Positions 9,001 to 18,000 of a DNA stretch of 64,000 bases are shown in pieces. The position numbers and the translations under genes were made by a program. Source of the DNA: Pseudomonas peradeniyensis (GTDB lineage: Bacteria > Pseudomonadota > Gammaproteobacteria > Pseudomonadales > Pseudomonadaceae); contig NZ_JABWRJ020000005.1 in assembly GCF_014268935.2 (NCBI RefSeq), forward strand, positions 62,001 to 126,000, given 5' to 3'. The notes under the pieces were generated by a model. That model ran no database searches. It was given only the letters and a program-made list of their open reading frames with translations, and was not told the DNA's origin. How positions within the stretch are numbered: the stretch's first letter is position 1; every line of letters begins with the position of its first letter.

Positions 9001-12000
9001 GTTTCCGGCGAGCAGGGCGCACGCCTGCGCCTGGGGCAGGCGCTCGACAACGGCAAGGGGCTGCTGACCAGCGAGGGTGACCTCGATATCGGCGCCGCCA
9101 GCCTCGACAACACCGACGCCGAGCTGAGCAGCGCCGGCAAGCTCACCCTGGCCACCACCGGCAAGGTAGACAACCAGCGCGGTTCGATCACCGCCGACGG
9201 CACCCTCGACCTGCGCAGCGCCAGCCTGGACAACCGTGCCGGCGAGATCGGCGCGCAGGGGGCCATGGACATCGCCACCGGGACCCTCGACAACCGCGAC
9301 AGTGGCCATGTGGTCGGTAACGATCGCCTGACCATCAACGCCGGTCAGGTCAACAATGCCGGCGCAGACAGCCGCATCGACAGCGATGGCGCAATGAGCC
9401 TGACCGCCACGGGCTTCGACCAGCAGGCCGGGCGCCTGCTGAGCAAGGCCTCGATTACCCTTGACCTGGGCCAGGGCGCGCTGGTCAACCATGGCCTGAT
9501 CAAGGCCCCGCTGCTGGTGCTGAACAACCTCGGCAGCGTCGACAACCAGCGCGGTGAGATCGTCAGCCCGCAAGGCTTCACCCTGGCCGCCGGTACACTG
9601 GACAACCGCCAGGGCAAGTTGGTCAGCGATCAGGTTCTGACGGTGCGCATTGCCCAGGCACTGGACAATACCAAGGGGCTGGTCTCGGCCAAGGGCCTGG
9701 ACCTGCGTGCCGCCAGCCTGGACAACCGCGAAGGTGAAGTCAGCAGCCGAGCCGATCTGGCCCTGACCATCGATGATCGCCTGGACAATCGTCAGGGCAC
9801 CTTGGTGGGCGACACCTCGCTGAAGCTCGCCGCCAAGACCCTGGACAACAGCAAGGGCAAGATTTCCGGCAAGGGCCGTGGCGAGATCGAGGCCGCCACG
9901 CTGCTGAATACCGCAGGTTCGCTGGTCAGCCTGGAGCAATTGCAGGTCAAGGGTGGCGAGCTGGACAACCGCGAGGCGGGCCTGCTCGGCAGCAACGGCG
10001 CGCTGACCCTGGACGTTGATCGCATCGACAACCGTGGCGGCGAGATCACCGGCAAGGCTGCCGTCGGCGTGACCGGCGCCTCGCTGGACAACAGCGACGG
10101 CGGCCTGCTGGTCGCCGGCACCGGCATGACCCTCGCGTTGCAGGCGTTGCTCAACCGCAACAAGGCACGCATCGAGGCCCAGACCGGCCTGACCCTGACC
10201 GGTCTGACCCTGGACAACGACGGTGGCCGCCTGACCAGCCAGCGGGACATGACCCTGACGTTGACCGGCGCGGCGCTCAACCGCCTCGGGCTGATCAGTG
10301 CCGAGGGCCAGTTGCTGATGGCCGCGCAAAGCCTGGACAACAGCACCGGCAAACTGGACAGCGCCGGCAGCCTGAAGCTGACCACGACGGGCGCGCTGCT
10401 CAACAAGGCTGGCGAGTTGCTCAGCGACAGCGACATCACCCTGGCCAGCGCCAGCCTGGACAACACCGACAAGGGTGTTATTGCCAGCAAGGGCGCGTTG
10501 GCCATTACCACTGGCCACCTGGATAACAGCCGCCAGGGCAGTGTCAGCAGTAACCGCACCCTCACTCTGCACGCCGGCCAGTTGGACAACCGTGACGGCG
10601 GTCGGGTGGGCAGCCGCGAAGCACTCAGCGCGACGGTCACCGGCCTCGACCAGCAGGGCGGCAAGCTGTTCGGCGACACCTCGGTGAACCTCGACCTGGG
10701 CCATGGCCACCTGGACAACCGTGGCGGCCTGATCAATGCCCCGTCGCTGCTGCTGAGCAATCTCAAGACCGTGGCCAACCAGGGCGGCGAGATTTCCAGC
10801 GCAAAAGCGTTCACCTTCGCCGCCGAGCAACTGGACAACGGCAATGGCCGCTTGCTCAGTGACCAGAACCTGCTGCTGCGGGTCAGCCAGCGCCTGGACA
10901 ACCTCAAGGGCCTGATCGGTGGCCAGTCGCTGGAGGTTCATGCCGGTGTGCTGGACAACAGCGGCGGCACCCTGACCAGCCAGAGTGGCTTGCAGGTGAC
11001 CGTAGAGGGCTTGCTGAGCAACCGCGACGGTGGCCGCATCGAAGCCAAGGACGCGCTCGCACTCACCAGCAAGGGCCTGGACAACCACGGCGGCAAACTG
11101 CTCGGCAGCAGCCTTGCACTGGACCTGCTCGGCGCCGACCTCGACAACGGCGCCGGCCTGATCACCACCGCCGGCCCACTGACCCTCGCCAACCTGGCCA
11201 AGCTCACCAACCAGGGCGGCGAGATCTCCACCGCCCAGGCCCTGCGCCTGGATGTCAGCGAGCTGGACAACCGTGACGGTAAGCTGATCAGCGAACAGAC
11301 GCTGAGCATCACCAGCGGCGCCATCGACAACCGCAACGGCCTGGTTTCGGGCTGGCAGGGGCTGACCGTTACCGGCCAGAGCCTGGACAACCGCCAGCAA
11401 GGCACGCTGTCGAGTCGTTCCGGCGCCGTGCAGGCGACCGTGGCCGGCGCCCTGCGCAACAGTGATGGCGGCGCGCTGGTCGCCCAGCAGCGCCTGGACG
11501 TCAAGGCAGACAGCCTCGACAACAGCGCCAAGGGCATCCTGTCCAGCGGCAGCGGCCAGCAGCTGACCATCACGGGGGCACTGGATAACCATGAAGGCGG
11601 CCTGATCGATGCCGGTGAAAAGCTGGTCATCAGCGCAGGTTCCCTCGACAACCATGGCGGTCGCGTGGCCACCCGCCAGGACCTCGGTCTGACCGCCGCG
11701 AGCCTGAACAACAACGACGGCAACCTCGCCGCCCAGGGCGCCCTGACCCTCGACCTGCTCGGCGAGCTGCTCAACCGCAAGGGCACGCTGTTCGCCGGCA
11801 AGGACCTGCTGATCCAGCGCGCCGGGCTGGTCGACAACCAGGCTGGCCAGATCGCCAGCCAGGGCCTGCTCAAGGTGCTGGCCGGCAGCATCGACAACAG
11901 CCAGCGCGGCACCCTGGCCGCCAGCGGCCCGCTCACGCTCGACAGCAGCGGGGCGCTGAGCAACACGGGCGATGGCCTGATCTACAGCCAGCAGGGTGAC

Positions 12001-15000
12001 GTGAGCCTGCAGGCGGCAAGCCTGAACAACAGCAAGGGCACCGTGCAGGCCAAGGGCGCGATCACCGCGCAGGCCCACGGTGTGCTCGACAACCAGGGCG
12101 GCAAGCTGATCGCCCAGGATGGCGCGCTCACCGTCACCGCCGATACCCTCGACAACCGCGGCGGCATCCTCGCCAGCCTCAAGCAGTCGCTGGGCGTGCG
12201 CACCACCGGTGTGCTGCGCAACGGCAGCGATGCCAATGGCCAGCGCGGTATCCTCCAGGCCTTGGGCCTCGATGTGCAGAGCGCCAGCCTCGACAACCAC
12301 GGCGGGCGTATCGCAGCAGTGGGCGGTGATGCACTGATCCGCACCGGGCAGCTGGACAACCGCGACGGCGGCATCTCCGCCAGCGGCCTGCTCAAGGTCA
12401 CCGGCACCAGCCTGCTCAACGGTGGTGACGCGCGTGGCGAGATGGTTGGCCAGCGTATCGAACTGGGGCTCAATGGTGCCCTGGACAACCGCGGCGGTGT
12501 CGTCGAAAGCGCCAGCACCCTGGCCATTACCGCCGCCAGCCTGGACAACCAGGGAGGACAACTGCGTGCCGTGGGCACCAGCGGCAAGAGCCAGTTCGCC
12601 ATTGGCGGGCTGTTCGACAACCGCAACGGCCAGGTGGAGATCGGCAGCAGTGACCTGACCCTCGGCGCCGGCCTGCTGCAGAACGTCGGTGGCAAGGTGC
12701 TGCACGCCGGCAAGGGCGTGTTCGACATCGACACCGCCAACCTCACCCGCGCCGGCGGCAGCCTCAGCACCCGAGGTGGGCTGACCCTGACCGCCGACAG
12801 CTGGACCAACGCCAGCGTGATCCAGGCCGGGCGCCTGACGGTCAACGTCAACAACCTCACCCAGACTGCAGGCGGCCAGTTGCTGGCACTCGACAGCCTG
12901 GTGGGCAACGGCGGCAACTGGAGCAACGATGGCCTGATCGCCAGTGACGGTACCCTCAGCCTGAACCTGGGCGGCAGCTACGACGGCAATGGCCGGGTCA
13001 GCAGCCTGGGCACGCTGGGGTTGAGCGCGGCGCAGATGACCCTGGGCGCCAATGGCAGCGTCACGGGCGTGGGCAACACCACGATCAATATTGCGGGTCT
13101 GTTGAGCAACCAGGGGCGGTTGAGCACGGCGGGCGATCTGCTGGTCAACGCCGATAGCGTGAACAACCTGGGGACTCTGGGTGGCAACCAGTTGGTGCGG
13201 GTGACCAGCGGCAGCCTGCGCAATGACCATGGGCTGCTGTTCAGTGGCGGGGACATGCAGTTGTATGCCGACAGCCTGACCAACTTCTACGGGGATGTTT
13301 ACAGCCTGGGTGGGCTGACCGTGGCGCGGGATGGGGCGGGCGCCAGGGCTGATGTACTGGAGAATATTTCCGGTAGTTTAGAAAGTGTCGGTGATATGCA
13401 CCTTGGCGCTACATCAATTAGTAACAGAAAAGAAAATTTCAGCGCGCCTGGCAAGCTCATTTCCAGCGCTATTGGGATGCGTGAGACCTCCCCCGGAGGG
13501 GGGCACATGGTGTTGCTGGAACACTATGAAGCGGAGGTTTCAAGCGACTCGCCTTCTGGGGTGATTACTTCAGGAAGAGATCTAGTAATGTCGGGCGGAG
13601 ATGTGGTCAATTTTGCATCTATCATTTCTGCTCAGCGAAATATTGTTGCTAGTGTAGATGAGTTCAATAATACCGGCGCGACGCTGGGTAGTTATACGAC
13701 ACTCAGATCATTTGATGTTCCTTATATAAAAAACAAATATCAGGGTTCATTTTGGGGTTCGGTCTTGCGGTATAATGCGGCCAATGATCCTGGTTATGTA
13801 ACGAAAAACGGTTACAAAAGTGTGCTAGGTAGTTTGCGCTACTGGGACGCAAATTGGAATGAGACGGTAAAATTTGTACGCTCTAGTCCCGGAATGGCAC
13901 CTAATTGGGATGCCTCCGTTTCGTTCGGCTGGGTGCGGGTTATGGGGAATTTTTACCAAGGAAACTACTACGGGCCTTCTCCAGCCTATAACCCTGACAC
14001 CAGAACGCCATTACCGGATGCCATAAGCAACCCAAAATTCTTTGACACAAGGACTGTCAGCCAGGCTGGAGGTGTTGCTGCCGCCAGCGCGGTGGTCCAG
14101 GCGGGGGGTGTTGTACAGATCAATGCCACAAAGAACCTTGAAAACAGTGTTATTCGGGAAGGGCAGCCCCTTGGTCCAGTCGTAGGCAAGGTATTTGACC
14201 CGGCGCTTCCTGGCAACCTGAACAACACCATAGTCAATCTTCACGCTCAATTACCTCCGGATCTCGCCCGGCAACAGGTTAATCCGCTGACACTGGGTAC
14301 CTTTAATCTCCCAACCGGCCAGAATGGCCTGTTCCGCCTGAGTGGCCAGGGAGGGAGCGCTTCGGGTAGCCCGGCACAGAGCTGGAAGCTAGGCAGTGCA
14401 GACGTAACGATCCAGGACCGTCAGACGATGGTGTCCGGCACCCAGCCTGGGGCGCTGCAGGCCATGGATGCCAGAGCGGTGGAACAGAATCATCAGCAAA
14501 TCGACCGAATTGCCCATCAGGGTGGAGCCGTGGGTGGCACTGCCAGCGCCATCGGTGTCAACGCGCCGAATGGCGCGCCGGTTGAAGTATCCCTGCCGCA
14601 ACGACATCCCGGTGCCGATGTTCGCGAGTTGGCTGCCGGTGGCAACCTGGGCATCAGCGCTCGTCCTGACATCCCGGGGGTCACCCGGATGCCGGATAGC
14701 CAATACACCAGCAAGCCGCACAAGTATCTGATCGAGACCAACCCGGCCCTCACCGACCTCAAGCAGTTCATGAGTTCCGACTATCTGCTCGGCAACCTGG
14801 GCTATGACCCGGACCAGAGCTGGAAGCGCCTGGGCGATGGTCTTTACGAACAGCGCCTGATCCAGCAGGCGGTGGTAGCGCGTACCGGCCAACAGTTCAT
14901 CGATGGCCAGACCTCCGGCGAGCAGTTGTTCAAGTACCTGATGGACAACGCCATCCGCAGCAAGGACCAGCTCCAGCTCAGCCTGGGTGTGGGCCTGACG

Positions 15001-18000
15001 GCCTCCCAGGTCGCGGCGCTGACCCATGACATCGTGTGGATGGAAAAACATCAGGTCAATGGCGAGGAAGTGCTGGTCCCGGTGCTCTACCTGGCCCAGG
15101 CCAACAACCGCCTGGCGCCCAACGGGGCGTTGATCGCCGGCCAGGACGTACAGCTGATCGCCGGCGAGAACCTGACCAACGCCGGTACCCTGCAGGCCAG
15201 CCGCAACCTGTCCGCCACCGCCGGCAACAACCTGGTCAACACCGGCCTGGTCCAGGCCGGAGAGCGCCTGGAACTGCTGGCTGGCAACAACCTGAGCAAC
15301 AGCGCCGGCGGCATCATCACCGGGCGCGATGTGAGCCTCACGGCGGTCAACGGCGACATCATCAACCAGCGCGACCAGGTACGTGCCGTCACCAACTTTG
15401 GTGGTACCAGCCAGCACCAGGACTACCTGGACAGCGCCGCCCGTATCGAAGCCGGTAACAGCCTCAGCCTCAAGGCGGGCCAGGACATCAAAAACGTCGC
15501 CAGCGTGATCCAGAGCGCCGGCGACCTGTCGCTCAGTGCCGGGCGCGATGTCAGCATGCTGTCGGTCGAGGAGCGTGAAGGCTTCTACAGCGACCGACAG
15601 CGCAACAACACGGTGCAGCAGCACGGCGCCACGGTCACCGCCGGCCGCGACCTGAGCATTGGCGCCGGCCGCGACCTTACCGCCGTGGCCAGCCAGATTG
15701 ACGCAGGCCGCAACCTTACCCTGGCCGCGGGCGAGGACCTGAACCTGACCTCTGCCGCCAACGAAGCCCACAGTTTCAGCCGCAGCAAGAAAGTCACCCA
15801 GTCCAAGGACCAGGTCACCCAGGTCTCGACCACGCTCAAGGCCGGTGGCGATGTCTCGCTGTCCGCGGGCCAGGACATGGCCATCGTCGCCAGCCAGGTC
15901 AAGGGCAAGGGCGCTGTCGACATCGACGCCGAACGCGACCTGACCATCGCCTCCGAGCAGAACGAAAGCGCTTCGTACTACCTGAAGAAGAGCAAGGGCT
16001 CGTTCGGTCGCAGCAGCTCGACGCAGAAAGAGAGCTACCACAGCACCAACGTCGCCTCGGTGATCGAGGCCGGTGGCGACCTCACGGTCAACGTCAGCAA
16101 GAAGGAAGGCGGCGGCATCGCCCTGGACGGTGGTCGCGATGTCTCGGTGATCGGCAGCCAGCTCAAGGCCGGCGGCGATGTCATGCTCGGTGCCACCGGC
16201 GATGTGGCGGTGCTGTCCGGCGTGGAGGAGCACGGCGAGTACAGCAAGAAGACCAAGTCCGGCTTCCTGGGCCTGTCGAAGAGCGGCAAGAGCCAGCTGC
16301 AGACCCGCGCCACGCAGGTCGGCAGCGAGCTGAATGCCGGCAACGACATCGTCATCGCCGCAGGCAGCGATGTGGGCCTGCGCGCCAGTGAGGCCAATGC
16401 CGGCAAGGACGTCGAGCTGCGTGCCGGGTTGATCGACAAGGCGGGTGACATCAACCTGGTGTCGGCCAATGACACGGCCTATAGCCACTCGGAGCAGTAC
16501 AAGAAGAAGACCGGGCTGTCGGTGTCAGGCGGCTTCGTTTCCGTGGCCTCGGCGAAGAAAGCCGGTCAGGAGGCGCAGAGCAGTACCAGCGTTGGCAGCC
16601 AGCTTACGGCCAGGCAGGACGCGAGCCTGAGTGCCGAGCGCGACATCAACGTCATCGGCAGCGGTATTTCGGCCGGGCGTAACGTAAGCCTCAACGCCGG
16701 GCGCGACGTGAACGTTGCCGCTGCGCAGAACGAGCACAGCGAGCACCAGTGGTCGAGCGAGAAACGCACAGGCTTCGGCGTCTCCGGCGATGACAATGGC
16801 GTCAGCGTGTTCCTCGGCAGCGAACAGCAAAAGGCCAAGGACCGCCTCGAGCAGCAATTGGCGGCGGCCAGCCAGGTCAAGGCCGGGCAGGACCTGGGTA
16901 TTCGTGCTGGACGAGATATCAACCAGACCGGCTCCGACCTCAAGGCTGAGCACGACATCAACCTCGATGCCGGCCGCGATATCAACATCGATGCCGCCCG
17001 CGAGCGCTTGCTGGTGGAGCACGAGCGTGAGCAGAAGAGCCAGGGGCTTGGGGTCACGATCAACCATAACCTGGGTAGAACCAAGGATGCGCTCGAAGGC
17101 GCCGGCAAAGGTGAGAACGGTGTCAGCCAGACCTCCAGCACCTTGCGTGCAGTCGATGCTGTCAGTCAGTTCTTTGCCGGGCCTACCGCCGATGTGAAGC
17201 TTGGCACCACCAAGCAAGGCAGCCGCGAGCGGGTGGTCGAGGAGAGTCAGCGTGGCTCCACCCTGGATGCCGGGCACGACGTCAACGTCAAGGCCGGCAA
17301 CGATGTCACCATCAAGGGCGGGCAGTTGCAGGCGGGCCGGGACATCAGCATCAGTGGTCGGGATATCAACCTCGATGTGGCCAAGGGCAGCTTCAGCCAG
17401 GAGAACCAGCAGACCCAGAGCTGGGGCGGTATCCATGGCGGAACCACTGGCGGGATCAAGCTGGGGGCGGGCGGCAGCTATGGCGTTGCCGACCAGGACA
17501 GTGTCCAGGGTACTTCGACCGCGAGCCAGCTGAACGCAGGTCGTGACGTCAAGTTCGATGCCCGCCGTGACGTGAACGTGATCGGCGGTCAGCTCAGTGC
17601 CGGGCGCGATATCGATATTGCCGCGGCCAATGACATCAACATCCGTTCGGCGCAGAACGACAGCAACAGCCAGAACACCCGCCATAACGGTGGCGGCGAG
17701 GCGGGGTTGGCGTTTGGCGAGGGCAAGGTCGGTTTCTACGCCAGTGTCGATATCGGCAAGGGCGACCTGAAGCGCGAGGCCGAGCAGCAGCAACAGGCGT
17801 TCCTGTATGCCGGGGACCAGCTGAAGTTCAGCAGCGGCAAGGACACCACCATCGCCGGCGCGCAGGTGCGTGGCGATGAGGTGATCGGCCGTGTGGGAGG
17901 CGATCTCAAGGTTGCCTCCGTAGCGGATACCGGCAAGGTCGAGGGCAAGGAGTTCGACCTGAGTGCAACGGTATCCGTGGGTGTCGGCGCCAGTGTCAGC

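Noticed and set aside
7801..13230. Very long open frame on the minus strand opposite the cdiA repeats
   Set aside because: It mirrors the high-GC repeat codons of cdiA, has no ribosome-binding site or known domain, and shows a repetitive Val/Ala/Gln composition typical of antisense frames.
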